The position numbers were made by a program, and so were the translations under genes. This document shows, one piece after another, positions 41,767 to 50,563 of a stretch of 64,000 nucleotides of DNA (the stretch's first letter is position 1; every line of letters starts with the position of its first letter). This DNA is from Roseibium sp. Sym1 (GTDB lineage Bacteria > Pseudomonadota > Alphaproteobacteria > Rhizobiales > Stappiaceae). The notes under the pieces were generated by a model, which saw nothing but the letters and a program-made list of their open reading frames with translations, had not been told where the DNA came from and did no database searches. The stretch covers positions 1,554,501-1,618,500 of the forward strand of contig NZ_CP114786.1 of the NCBI RefSeq assembly GCF_027359675.1, read 5' to 3'.

Positions 41767-42553
41767 ATGGCCTCCAGATTCTTCCGTAGCCGTGCGGGTT
41801 GCCGTGGCGATCACGATAGAATTTGTCGCGCTCCAGAACGTCTGCAACCTTCATAGCGAAGGCATCGTAATCAGGGCCATCAGCATAGATACGCTTGCAA
41901 TGTGAGAATGATGTGGAAGCTAGCATATCGGCAAGCTGAAGGCCGCGTATGTCGTCGGACTTGGGTTGTATCTTTATCTCATTCGTTGACAGGCGGCTTT
42001 GTAACGCGTGCGCTTTAATGTGGTCGCTGCCATCATGATAAAACTCGCGGTACAATTCCTTGAGGTTGTTATCCAGGTTAGGGTTTGTGGCTTCGCACAT
42101 GACGTCACCGTCGCCGCCGCTATTTTTGAGAAAGTAGAAATAGCGCTCAATGGCGTTGCCCACTAAAAGCCTATAAAAATTTCCGTCCCAATTCTCATGC
42201 AATTCGAGAAAACGAAGCTTATCAACGCACACCGCGATAACGGTGTACTGAGCGCGCTCATACATACGGAAACAATATTTTTCCCACTCCGCTCTAAAAT
42301 CTTTGTCTTTGAGTTGATGGAAACGACCCTCAGCCTTTTTCATCCTGCGTAGGTGCAAGATTGGCATCGGCTCATCATCATTATCGCAGAAGAATTTGCG
42401 GCGTAGCTTATCAAAGGATGGTTCGAACCTAGTGTAAACATAATCAAGGTTCATGATTGCACCAACGATCCCAGCGTATCGGTTTTGCGGGTGCTCGTCT
42501 GTCTTTGAGTTTACGTTTCCCGTATCATCAATGAACATCCTATAACTAGGCAT
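41765..42553 (-). CDS. DUF3800 domain protein, cargo of element C
   Basis: 262-aa protein of the DUF3800 family, proposed RNase H-like nucleases common on mobile elements. Signature blocks: N-terminal YRMFIDDTGN with the Asp pair, VMCEATNPN in the middle and IKIQPKSDDIRGLQLADMLA near the C terminus. The putative catalytic acids are present. Its start is 5 bp from the microprotein ATG on the other strand. Convergent with the candidate RNA and transposase. The function is unknown; nuclease activity is inferred from the family. Confidence 0.8.
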   Translation of the reverse strand: MPSYRMFIDDTGNVNSKTDEHPQNRYAGIVGAIMNLDYVYTRFEPSFDKLRRKFFCDNDDEPMPILHLRRMKKAEGRFHQLKDKDFRAEWEKYCFRMYERAQYTVIAVCVDKLRFLELHENWDGNFYRLLVGNAIERYFYFLKNSGGDGDVMCEATNPNLDNNLKELYREFYHDGSDHIKAHALQSRLSTNEIKIQPKSDDIRGLQLADMLASTSFSHCKRIYADGPDYDAFAMKVADVLERDKFYRDRHGNPHGYGRIWRP

Positions 42554-42558
42554 CGAAG

Positions 42559-42729
42559 ATGACTTCCTTAAAACAACAAAAAGCTCAAATCGACAAATTC
42601 AAAGAAGCTGCCAAGGAACTCGAATGCGACGAGTCCGAGGAAGCCTTTGACGCGAACCTAAAGCGTATCGCGAAAAGTCCGCCACCTAAAGGCGAAAAGA
42701 ATGATGGTAAAAATACTAGCTCTGATTGA
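42559..42729 (+). CDS. LKR-PP microprotein (element C)
   Basis: 56-aa hydrophilic protein. A helical acidic/basic N-terminal region leads to AFDANLKRIAKSPPPKG, comparable to GDEILKRMLNTPPQP in element B, and a polar tail. It starts 5 bp from the divergent DUF3800 start and ends overlapping the 3' end of the convergent membrane gene by 14 bp. Recurrence of such a gene divergent to the cargo in all three elements supports that it is real. Function unknown. Confidence 0.6.
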   Translation: MTSLKQQKAQIDKFKEAAKELECDESEEAFDANLKRIAKSPPPKGEKNDGKNTSSD

Positions 42730-43330
42730 GCAAATTGTCGGCTATTTCTGTCAGGCGCACTAGGCGATAATCATGCATAGCAAACTTTGTTCTAAATTTT
42801 TTGTCATCTGACAAACATCGATGACGAGCCTGCGGTACCGTATCGAGCACTCTAAACATTTCTGCTTTAGCAGGTGATATTATAGTCAGTGTCGCGATAA
42901 CATCTTCCATCCATTGTAATGATTCTTCGGACCATTCAACTCCTTCGTCTTCTATTTTCTTGCCATCATTACGATGCCTAACACCATCATGTCGAAGCTG
43001 TACAAGCTTCAAAATAGCAGCTTCTCTTTCCGAATCTTGCTCTTTAGGTACTAAAGCCAGTGTTTCGCTATGCATTTTCGGCGGAATTGTAAGCATCTTT
43101 GTGAAAAAGATAATGATAGCGACAATAGCCGTTATTCCGAGGGTAAGCAGCACTTGGACAATGCGGCTGTATTCAACACCTGTTTGCGCCCACCAGGTTA
43201 GGGCCGCAGCTATCAGCAATGGCATCAATATCTTCACAACAATATTGATCCAGTTGTCCCAACTGACAGCCTTAAGGCTTTCGCTGAAAGCGCGGGTTGC
43301 AACTTCAGTCCAGTAATCGCGATATCCCAT
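42716..43330 (-). CDS. Two-TM hypothetical protein, cargo of element C
   Basis: 204-aa protein with two TM helices at about 35-75 (IVVKILMPLLIAAALTWWAQ, VQVLLTLGITAIVAIIIFFT). A cytoplasmic helical domain of about 130 aa follows, with charged stretches (EQDSEREAAILKLVQLRHDG). It has no family I recognise. GC is low relative to the genome. It lies upstream of the DUF3800 gene on the same strand, separated by the opposing microprotein. A membrane effector is possible, but unsupported. Confidence 0.7.
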   Translation of the reverse strand: MGYRDYWTEVATRAFSESLKAVSWDNWINIVVKILMPLLIAAALTWWAQTGVEYSRIVQVLLTLGITAIVAIIIFFTKMLTIPPKMHSETLALVPKEQDSEREAAILKLVQLRHDGVRHRNDGKKIEDEGVEWSEESLQWMEDVIATLTIISPAKAEMFRVLDTVPQARHRCLSDDKKFRTKFAMHDYRLVRLTEIADNLLNQS

Positions 43331-43410
43331 TCCGAAATCATATCAGGAACCCCACTGCGCGCAATGGGTTTGTGAAGTATAATATCGCCATCCTGTTTTG
43401 ATATATGCTT

Positions 43411-43431
43411 GCCTGAAGCACATCTTCAGGT
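43411..43431. repeat. Short hairpin in comM leader
   Basis: GCCTGAAGCACATCTTCAGG has a 7-bp stem (CCTGAAG/CTTCAGG) and 5-nt loop, directly before the comM ribosome-binding site. It could influence comM translation. Confidence 0.35.
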
Positions 43432-43443
43432 AGAGGGCGGGGC

Positions 43444-44970
43444 ATGGTCAGCCGGGTCACGACGGTTGCATTTCAGGGCATCGAGGCGGTGCCGGTGGAT
43501 GTTCAGGTTCATGTCGGACCGGGCGCGGTCGCCTTCAACGTGGTCGGCCTGCCGGACAAGGCCGTCGGCGAAAGCAGGGAGCGGGTGCGCGCGGCCCTGT
43601 CGGCCTCCGGACTGGCCCTGCCGGCCAAACGCGTCACCGTCAATCTGGCCCCCGCGGACCTGCCCAAGGAAGGCTCCCACTACGACCTGCCGATCGCACT
43701 CGGGGTCATGGCCGCCATCGGCGCGATTCCGGGCGAATTTCTCGAGGGGTACGCGGTGCTGGGCGAACTCGGCCTCGACGGCACGCTCGCGCCGGTTGCC
43801 GGGGTGCTGCCCGCCGCCATGGGCGCGACCGGGATAGGCAAGGGCCTGATCTGCCCCGAGGCCAGCGGCAGCGAGGCTGCCTGGGCCGACGCGGACATGG
43901 ATATCCTGGCGCCGCGCTCGCTGATCCAGCTTGCCAACCACTTCAAGGGCACGCAAGTGCTGTCACGGCCGGTCGCCCGGCTGCAGGGCAATCCGGGGCC
44001 CTTGCCCGATCTTGCCGAGGTCAAGGGGCAGGAAACCGCGCGGCGCGCGCTGGAGATCGCTGCCGCAGGCGGCCACAACCTGTTGATGACAGGCCCTCCG
44101 GGATCCGGAAAATCCATGCTGGCCAGCCGCCTGCCGTCGATCCTGCCCGCCTTGAGCCCGCGCGAGCTCCTGGAAGTCTCCATGATCGCTTCACTGGCCG
44201 GCGAACTGGCCGAGGGCAAGCTCACCGACCGGCGGCCGTTCCGGGCGCCGCATCATTCCGCCTCCATGGCCGCGCTTGTCGGCGGCGGTCTGAAGGCCCG
44301 GCCGGGCGAGGTGTCCCTCGCCCATAACGGCGTGCTGTTCCTGGACGAGTTGCCGGAATTCACCCCGCAGGTGCTCGACAGTCTGCGCCAGCCCCTGGAA
44401 ACGGGCGAGGCCGTGATCGCGCGGGCCAATCACCGGGTCAGCTACCCGGCCCGGATCCAGCTGGTCGCCGCCATGAACCCCTGCCGCTGCGGCCATGCCG
44501 GCGAGCCGGGCCATCAGTGCCGGCGGGGCGATCGCTGCATCACCGACTATCAGGCACGGATCTCCGGGCCGCTGCTCGACCGGATCGACGTGCGCATCGA
44601 GGTGCCCGCGGTCACGGCCGCCGACCTGATCGGCCCGGCGGCCAGCGAAAGCTCGGAAGCCGTCGCTGCCCGGGTCGCCGAGGCGCGGTCGATCCAGCAA
44701 CAGCGTTTCCTGGAGCTTGGCCTTGCGTGCCGCACCAATGCCCAGGCCCCGGCGTCCGTGGTCGAGACCATGGCCAAGCCGGACGACAAGGGACTTGCCT
44801 TCCTGCGCGACGTCGCCGAACGGCTGGCGCTCAGCGCCCGCGGTTATCACCGTGTCCTCAAGCTTGCCCGCACGCTGGCCGATCTCGACGGCATGGATCA
44901 GGTCGGCCGGATCCATCTTGCCGAAGCCATGAGCTACCGGGGCCAGGACATGTCGCGGCGGGCGGCCTGA
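43444..44970 (+). CDS. comM: ComM/YifB-type Mg-chelatase-like AAA+ ATPase
   Basis: 508-aa protein, full length for the family. The N-terminal Lon-like domain (about 1-190; NLAPADLPKEGSHYDLPIAL) is followed by AAA+ with Walker A MTGPPGSGKSMLASRLPSIL, RAPHHSASMAALVGGG, Walker B NGVLFLDELPEF and the CRCGH zinc-type motif. ComM helicase promotes branch migration during natural transformation. Element C sits 47 bp upstream and may separate it from its promoter. comM is a known hot spot for islands. Confidence 0.95.
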   Translation: MVSRVTTVAFQGIEAVPVDVQVHVGPGAVAFNVVGLPDKAVGESRERVRAALSASGLALPAKRVTVNLAPADLPKEGSHYDLPIALGVMAAIGAIPGEFLEGYAVLGELGLDGTLAPVAGVLPAAMGATGIGKGLICPEASGSEAAWADADMDILAPRSLIQLANHFKGTQVLSRPVARLQGNPGPLPDLAEVKGQETARRALEIAAAGGHNLLMTGPPGSGKSMLASRLPSILPALSPRELLEVSMIASLAGELAEGKLTDRRPFRAPHHSASMAALVGGGLKARPGEVSLAHNGVLFLDELPEFTPQVLDSLRQPLETGEAVIARANHRVSYPARIQLVAAMNPCRCGHAGEPGHQCRRGDRCITDYQARISGPLLDRIDVRIEVPAVTAADLIGPAASESSEAVAARVAEARSIQQQRFLELGLACRTNAQAPASVVETMAKPDDKGLAFLRDVAERLALSARGYHRVLKLARTLADLDGMDQVGRIHLAEAMSYRGQDMSRRAA

Positions 44971-45001
44971 GTTTCATCGAGAGCCCGACATCATGCCAAG
45001 G

Positions 45002-46192
45002 TCACCGGACGGAGATGACCTGATGAAACACCTCGATCAACTTCGGGATGGTGGTGCTGTTGAGCCGCGCCACGTTGACCCGGCCGCCCCTGACAACGTG
45101 AATGCCGTGATCGCGGGTCAATGCCGTCTCCTGGTCGCTGTTGAGCGGCAGAAGCGAGAACATGCCGGATTGCCGGCCGAGATAAGCAAGGGTGTCCCGC
45201 TGATAACGTTCTTGTTCCAGCAGGACAATTTCCTGCCGAATACCGGCCACCCGCTTTCGCATGACCTCAAGCTCCTGCAGCCAGAGAGACTTGAGATCGG
45301 GATCCGACAATATCCGGCTGACCACTGCTGGGCCGTGATCCGGTGCATGTGAACTGCCGGAGCGAATGATGGCCGAGACGGCACGCTGGAGGCGTTCCCT
45401 GGTTTCGGGTTTGCATTTCAGGAAAAGCGCGCCCGCCCGATCGCGGTAGATGCCAAAGGATTTCGACAGGGTCACGCAGACAACGCATTCCTCGAAGCGC
45501 CCGACGATCTGCCTGACCTGTTCACAATCGGCCTCAAAACCCTTGCCGAAACCGAGATAGGCAAGATCAATCCAGGGCACCACGCCAAGACGCTCGAGCT
45601 GGTCCAGCAACTGGCCAAATTGTTCTTTTGTCAGGTCGGCGCCGGTCGGGTTGTGACAAACACCCTGAAACAGGAAGAGATCCCCGGGCCGTGCCGCCTC
45701 AAGTCCCGTCAGCATCTCCTCAAATCTCATTTGGCAGCGCAACTGGTCATAGTAAGGGACCGAACGCCATGGCGCGCCTGCGGCCGTAACAATCGGCATG
45801 TAGTTGCCATAGGTCGGGCTCTGCAGCCAGATGGTCGGTTTGCGCGACAGCTGCGCGACGAAATCCGCCATCACACGAAGCGCAACGGCACCGCCGGCGG
45901 TCTGTGCGCTGACAAAGTCGTGCCCGGTGAAAAGATCCGCTCCCAGGATTTCCTGCCCGAGACTGCCGTAATAGTCCGCGTCTCCCGTCAGGGCCATATA
46001 CGCCTTGGTTTTCTGCAAGGCGACAAGATCGCTTTCTGCGCGTTTCACGGCAGTCAGAATCGGCGTCTGACCCTGCTCGTTTTCGTAGACCCCAACCGTC
46101 AGGTTCAATTTGTCGGTCCGCGGATCCTGAGCAAACAGGTCTGCCCCGATCATGATCGGGTCAACAGGATAGTCGCCAACGTCTCCAAACAT
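45002..46192 (-). CDS. Class I aromatic/aspartate aminotransferase
   Basis: 396-aa PLP-dependent aminotransferase of the AspC/TyrB type. N-terminal KLNLTVGVYENEQGQTPIL; substrate and PLP sites include CHNPTGADLTKEQF, IDLAYLGFGKGF and the PLP-Lys motif VTLSKSFGIYRDRAGAL. Length is normal. It transfers amino groups between aspartate or aromatic amino acids and 2-oxoacids. It lies between comM and a decayed comM tail copy, on the opposite strand. Confidence 0.9.
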   Translation of the reverse strand: MFGDVGDYPVDPIMIGADLFAQDPRTDKLNLTVGVYENEQGQTPILTAVKRAESDLVALQKTKAYMALTGDADYYGSLGQEILGADLFTGHDFVSAQTAGGAVALRVMADFVAQLSRKPTIWLQSPTYGNYMPIVTAAGAPWRSVPYYDQLRCQMRFEEMLTGLEAARPGDLFLFQGVCHNPTGADLTKEQFGQLLDQLERLGVVPWIDLAYLGFGKGFEADCEQVRQIVGRFEECVVCVTLSKSFGIYRDRAGALFLKCKPETRERLQRAVSAIIRSGSSHAPDHGPAVVSRILSDPDLKSLWLQELEVMRKRVAGIRQEIVLLEQERYQRDTLAYLGRQSGMFSLLPLNSDQETALTRDHGIHVVRGGRVNVARLNSTTIPKLIEVFHQVISVR

Positions 46193-46390
46193 GCCTGTCC
46201 TCCCGGGCCCGGCTCACCGTGAATGGCACTCTCTTACGCCGGTCTTCCTTTCATCTCGATAGACCGGTTCCACGCCCGCGTCATGGCCAGATTGACCCAA
46301 TCGGCATTTCGGCTTGCAGCAGGGCGTTACCACCGAATGGGCTGTGCCTCCAGTCAACGTGACACACTGCCTCTTACCCCTGGCGGCCAG

Positions 46391-46573
46391 CCTTGTTCCT
46401 ACCGCGAAGTTATTGGCGCTGAACGGCTGGCCCTAAGCGCCCGCGGTCATCACCGTCACCTCAAGCCTACCCAAACGCTGGCCTATCTCGACTACGTGGA
46501 CTAGGTTGGTCGGATCCACTTGGCAAAGGCGATGAGCTTTCGGGGATAGGACATATCGCGGCGCGCCGCGTAG
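46391..46573 (+). pseudogene. Decayed copy of the comM 3' end
   Basis: The segment aligns with the last about 170 bp of comM (44800-44970): GAACGGCTGGC, AGCGCCCGCGGT, ATCACCGT, ACGCTGGCC and GGATCCA are shared in order. It has an in-frame stop after YLDYVD and other disruptions. Preserved spacing with many differences indicates an old duplication. The stretch 46193-46390 has no gene. Confidence 0.75.
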
Positions 46574-46658
46574 AAGATGTTATAAGGAGCTGCCCTTCTT
46601 CGTAGTAAGATAGTGAAATGCATCTAACATAGCAAAAGATATACATCGGCAATCACAA

Positions 46659-47285
46659 ATGAAAAAAGTTTTTCTCTGTATTATTTCATGGCTAGGTCAG
46701 AACTGGGAACCAATTACGGCAATAACAGCATTATTTGTCGGATTTTTTTCCTCTTTTCTCGCTTACTACACATATCTTCTTCAAGAAGAGAGTGCTTTCC
46801 TTAGCCGTACTCCACTTCTTAGCTTTTCTATGGATGCTGACGCAAACAGTATAAGCCTTACAAACACCGGACTAGGATCCGCAAATATTTATAGCTTCCA
46901 CATTTGGCATAAAGATAATTATTGGAGCTTCAAATCAGGTGAGGGTATTCAAAAATCCGACACAATAATCCAACAATCATTGTCCGATGCTATTAAATCT
47001 ATTGATAACAAAACTTATGAAAAACTAATAGGTAAAGTCATAAAACTTGGCCCTGTTGTTGGGTTCTTAGAACCCGACGGACATCAACTTATTTTTGAAA
47101 TACCTAAGGAATATCTTAATACTGACGAATTGGATCTAATTTTTAGGTTGCAAACTTCATTACATATGGTCGCATGTTACTCAGATTTGTACGGGGAAAT
47201 TTCTGGTAGTGCGTCAAATATTAGCTCAGAGCACGCAGCATCTGCAAAATGCGAAATTCCCCCAAAAATTATTAAACGTCGATAG
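46659..47285 (+). CDS. AT-rich orphan membrane protein
   Basis: 208-aa protein, unrecognised. One TM helix near residues 20-42 (ITALFVGFFSSFLAYYTYLL) is followed by a mostly beta-rich extramembrane domain (LSFSMDADANSISLTNTGLG). Its base composition is strikingly AT-rich compared with all neighbours, and codon use follows it, so it was probably acquired recently. It lies just past the comM tail pseudogene. Confidence 0.7.
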   Translation: MKKVFLCIISWLGQNWEPITAITALFVGFFSSFLAYYTYLLQEESAFLSRTPLLSFSMDADANSISLTNTGLGSANIYSFHIWHKDNYWSFKSGEGIQKSDTIIQQSLSDAIKSIDNKTYEKLIGKVIKLGPVVGFLEPDGHQLIFEIPKEYLNTDELDLIFRLQTSLHMVACYSDLYGEISGSASNISSEHAASAKCEIPPKIIKRR

Positions 47286-47365
47286 CGAGAAAAGACAGCC
47301 CGATGCCGGAAGGCAATTTCCTAATCTTGAAGCACTTTCATCACTTGAAATAGGTTTGGTAGCCC

Positions 47366-48406
47366 TCAGAACCGCGTCACCACCGTTGCTCCGACACCCT
47401 CGAACCGGTCCATCTGCGTCAACGCGGCGATCGACTCCTCCAGACTGATTTCCTTGCCGACCAGCCGGTCGGGCGCCAGCTTGCCGGACCTCACCATGTC
47501 GAGCATGGCTCCATAGCGGTGGGCCTGCATGCCGTGGCTGCCGAGGATTTCCAGTTCCCAGCCGATCACCCTGGCCATCGGCACCTTTGGCGTGGCGTGA
47601 TCGGCCAGCATCAGGCCGATCTGCACGTGCCGGCCGCGGCGGCGCAGGTTCTGGATCGAGTTGAAGCAGGTGACGGGGTGGCCCAGCGCGTCGATCGAAA
47701 GATGCGCGCCGCCGCCGGTGATCTCGACAACCGCTTCGGCAACATCCGCCTCCGTAGCCGCGTTGACCGTCGCCACGGCGCCAAGATCCCGTGCCAGCGC
47801 CAGTTTGTCATCCGTTATGTCGATGGCGACCACCTGGGCGCCGACCGCGTTTGCGATCATGATTGCCGACAGGCCGACGCCGCCGCAGCCGTGAACCGCG
47901 ACCCATTCGCCGGCAGAGACCCTGCCCTGGTCGACCACGCCGCGGAACGAGGTGGCGAAGCGGCACCCGAGGCTGGCGGCGGTTGCGAAACCCATGGTCT
48001 CGGGCAGGGCGACCAGATTGAGATCGGCCTGGTGAATGCCGACAAATTCGGCGAAGGAGCCCCAATGCGTAAAGCCCGGCTGGAACTGGTTTTCGCAGAC
48101 CTGCTGGTGGCCGGCATGACATTCCGGGCAGGCGCCGCAGCCGCCGACAAAGGGCACGGTGACCCGGTCGCCTTTCTTCCAGCGGCGAACATCCCTGCCG
48201 GTTGCAAGCACGGTGCCGGCGAGCTCGTGACCGGGCACATGCGGCAGGGTGATATCCGGATCGTGCCCCATCCAGCCGTGCCAGTCGCTGCGGCAGACCC
48301 CGGTCGCCTCGACCTTCAGCACGACGCCATGAGGTTCCGGATCCGGATCCGGCAGCGTCACCAGTTTCGGGGCTTGCGCGAAGGTTTCATAGAGCACGGC
48401 TTTCAT
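47366..48406 (-). CDS. Zinc-dependent alcohol dehydrogenase family protein
   Basis: 346-aa medium-chain dehydrogenase. Catalytic zinc ligands in [11 protein letters not shown] and [10 protein letters not shown]; the structural zinc motif [17 protein letters not shown] is complete. The NAD-binding motif is [20 protein letters not shown]. It oxidises alcohols or reduces aldehydes; substrate unknown. A Lrp-type regulator is divergent 147 bp away and may control it. Confidence 0.9.
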   Translation of the reverse strand: MKAVLYETFAQAPKLVTLPDPDPEPHGVVLKVEATGVCRSDWHGWMGHDPDITLPHVPGHELAGTVLATGRDVRRWKKGDRVTVPFVGGCGACPECHAGHQQVCENQFQPGFTHWGSFAEFVGIHQADLNLVALPETMGFATAASLGCRFATSFRGVVDQGRVSAGEWVAVHGCGGVGLSAIMIANAVGAQVVAIDITDDKLALARDLGAVATVNAATEADVAEAVVEITGGGAHLSIDALGHPVTCFNSIQNLRRRGRHVQIGLMLADHATPKVPMARVIGWELEILGSHGMQAHRYGAMLDMVRSGKLAPDRLVGKEISLEESIAALTQMDRFEGVGATVVTRF

Positions 48407-48553
48407 GAGCGGGTCCCGTCGGTTGCTGATGCGAAATGAACGGCTGCAATCCTAGTCGGTCCGGCTGGAAGAGCTTTGCCAAAATCGCTTCTTTCAAACC
48501 ATATTCGGGACTAGTCTGCTACAAGGATCTCATTTTTTAGCAGAGTCTTTCCC

Positions 48554-49036
48554 GTGCCCAAGATCGATAGAATAGACGCCGAAATCCTGATCCGGCTGCA
48601 GAGCGACGGCAGGCTCTCCAACGCGAAACTGGCGGAACAGGTGTCCTTAAGCGAAACGCCCTGCTGGCGGCGGCTGAAACGGCTGGAGGAAGCCGGCGTC
48701 ATCGAGGGCTACCAGGCGGTCGTCAACCGGCGCGCGCTCGGTCTGGGCGTGATGGCCTTCGTCCAGCTGACCTGCTCCGAACACGACGAGGCCTCGACCG
48801 CCGCGTTTCAAAAGGCGGTCGAGGCCAGTCCGCAAGTCCTGTCCTGCCACAACACCACCGGCGACGCGGATTTCCTGCTTCAGGTGGTCGCGCAGGATCT
48901 CGACGACTACAGCCGCTTTGTGGAAAAGGTCATTCGCAAGCTGCCGGGCGTGACAAGCATCAAGTCAAATCTGTCCTTGCGCGAACTGAAGTCCTCGAAC
49001 CGGCTTCCCATTCGCGAAGCGATCAGTCACCTTTGA
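48554..49036 (+). CDS. Lrp/AsnC family transcriptional regulator
   Basis: 160-aa regulator. HTH at about 5-55 (IDRIDAEILIRLQSDGRLSN, LAEQVSLSETPCWRRLKRLE) followed by a RAM domain (GDADFLLQVVAQDLDDYSRF). Start ATG or in-frame GTG at 48554. Upstream of hisC by 52 bp on the same strand, so it may be cotranscribed and linked to amino acid metabolism. Confidence 0.9.
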   Translation: MPKIDRIDAEILIRLQSDGRLSNAKLAEQVSLSETPCWRRLKRLEEAGVIEGYQAVVNRRALGLGVMAFVQLTCSEHDEASTAAFQKAVEASPQVLSCHNTTGDADFLLQVVAQDLDDYSRFVEKVIRKLPGVTSIKSNLSLRELKSSNRLPIREAISHL

Positions 49037-49088
49037 AACAAGGGTACGGGCCCGTGCCCTGACGTGTTTCCGCACAGGACCGATTTTC

Positions 49089-50162
49089 ATGAGCAAGTTC
49101 TGGAGCCCCGTCGTCAGCCGGCTGGTACCCTATGTGCCCGGCGAGCAGCCGTCGGACAGCAGTGTCATCAAGCTCAACACCAACGAGAACCCCTACGGCC
49201 CGTCGCCGATAGCGCTCGGGGCGATCCGTGCCGCCACGCAGGACAGCCTGCGGCTCTATCCGGATCCGGGTGCAGCCCGGCTGAGGACCGCTGTCGCCGG
49301 GACGTTCGGCCTGAGCCCCGAAAACGTCTTTGCCGGCAACGGCTCCGACGAAATCCTGGCGCACGCGTTTCACGGATTTTTCAGCGGCCGGGACCCGATC
49401 GTTTTTCCCGACATCACCTACAGTTTTTACAGGACCTATTGCGAGCTTTACGGGATCGCCCATCGCACGGTCCCGCTCGATGACGGCTTCCAGGTCGATG
49501 TCGCGTCCCTGAAAGACCCCTGCGGCGGCATTGTTGTCGCCAACCCGAATGCTCCGACCGGCATCGCGCTGGGTCTGGGCGCCATCGAAACGATCCTGGA
49601 TCAGAACCGGGACGTGGTTGTGATTGTCGACGAAGCCTATGTCGATTTCGGCGCCGACAGCGCCGCCAGCCTTGTGCCGAACCATGACAACCTGCTGGTG
49701 GTGCAGACCTTTTCAAAGTCGCGCAGCCTGGCGGGCCTGCGGGTCGGCTTCGCCCTTGGCCAGCCGCATCTGATAGAGGCGCTGCAGAGGATCCGGGACA
49801 GCTTCAACTCCTATCCGCTCGACCGCCTGGCGCTGGCCGGAGCGGAAGCCGCCTGGACCCACACGGACTGGTTTGAGGAAACCCGGCACATGGTGATCGC
49901 TTCCCGCGAGCGCCTTGCGGCCGACCTGACGGATCTGGGGTTCGACGTATTGCCCTCCGCCGCGAATTTCCTGTTCGTCTCGCACGGCACAGTGGCGGCG
50001 GCGGAGCTGGCGGCGAAGCTCAGATCCGACGGCATTCTCGTCCGGCATTTTCCGGTCGGGCGCATCAACAACCATCTGCGCATTTCGGTCGGCACAGACG
50101 AGGAATGCGACGCCCTCGTGCGCGCGATCCGCTCCATCATCGGGACCGGGTATCGACCCTGA
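49089..50162 (+). CDS. hisC: Histidinol-phosphate aminotransferase
   Basis: 357-aa PLP enzyme that converts histidinol-phosphate and 2-oxoglutarate to imidazole-acetol phosphate and glutamate. IKLNTNENPYGPSPIALGAI is the family N-terminal block. PLP-Lys motif: VVQTFSKSRSLAGLRVGFAL; IVDEAYVDFG and NPNAPTGIALG are also present. Many alphaproteobacteria have more than one hisC-like gene; this may instead act on aromatic amino acids, given the Lrp neighbour. Confidence 0.88.
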   Translation: MSKFWSPVVSRLVPYVPGEQPSDSSVIKLNTNENPYGPSPIALGAIRAATQDSLRLYPDPGAARLRTAVAGTFGLSPENVFAGNGSDEILAHAFHGFFSGRDPIVFPDITYSFYRTYCELYGIAHRTVPLDDGFQVDVASLKDPCGGIVVANPNAPTGIALGLGAIETILDQNRDVVVIVDEAYVDFGADSAASLVPNHDNLLVVQTFSKSRSLAGLRVGFALGQPHLIEALQRIRDSFNSYPLDRLALAGAEAAWTHTDWFEETRHMVIASRERLAADLTDLGFDVLPSAANFLFVSHGTVAAAELAAKLRSDGILVRHFPVGRINNHLRISVGTDEECDALVRAIRSIIGTGYRP

Positions 50163-50334
50163 GGCGCTCCGCAACCTGCCGTGACCGGATCACCTTGACG
50201 CAATCGCAACCGGGACGACGCCGATTAAGCGACTTGTTAGGATCTGCCTGCGAGACTTGTCCGGGCGAGCATGAGCGCGGACCGCACGACCAAACCCGGC
50301 TCCCCGGGGAAAGTGTCCGGATCGGACGGAGCAT

Positions 50335-50457
50335 ATGGCAGACGGAGCGAAACAGCGGAAGTCACCGGTCAGCGGAACCGACTGGACCTTGATCACGGTC
50401 GCGGCCGCCGCGGGCATCGTGCTCACGCTGACAGCCATTCTTGCGCATCTTCTGTGA
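50335..50457 (+). CDS. 40-aa small membrane protein
   Basis: A 40-aa ORF of a polar start ([17 protein letters not shown]) and one TM helix ([20 protein letters not shown]). CGGAG lies 5 bp before the ATG. It lies alone between hisC and ybjQ. Composition and ribosome-binding site support a real small protein; function unknown. Confidence 0.5.
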   Translation: MADGAKQRKSPVSGTDWTLITVAAAAGIVLTLTAILAHLL

Positions 50458-50563
50458 CGGTCCCACCGCGATTTCGCGGCCGGATGCCCCTCCTTCGCTT
50501 CCTTGTATTGGCCCGACCCGCTTCCCATGTCAGGAGGCGTCAATGCAATCGAGGAGAACCGAC

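Larger units (their letters stand above)
40585..43389 (+). mobile_element. IS1595-family element C with DUF3800, membrane and RNA cargo
   Basis: A complete 2805-bp element. Both ends read GGCGATATTATACTT, then GACACACC at the left and CACAAACC at the right. The 8-bp target duplication ATCCTGTT is exact at 40577-40584 and 43390-43397. It carries an intact transposase, a candidate small RNA, a DUF3800 gene, a microprotein and a two-TM protein. Cargo is lower in GC than flanking DNA. It is inserted 47 bp upstream of comM. Confidence 0.93.

Noticed and set aside
25717..43389. Elements B and C as the two ends of one composite transposon
   Set aside because: Each has its own inverted repeats and its own different 8-bp duplication, so they moved independently.
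46223..46504. 93-aa frame before the comM tail pseudogene
   Set aside because: Its second half is the comM remnant; first half has no coding support.
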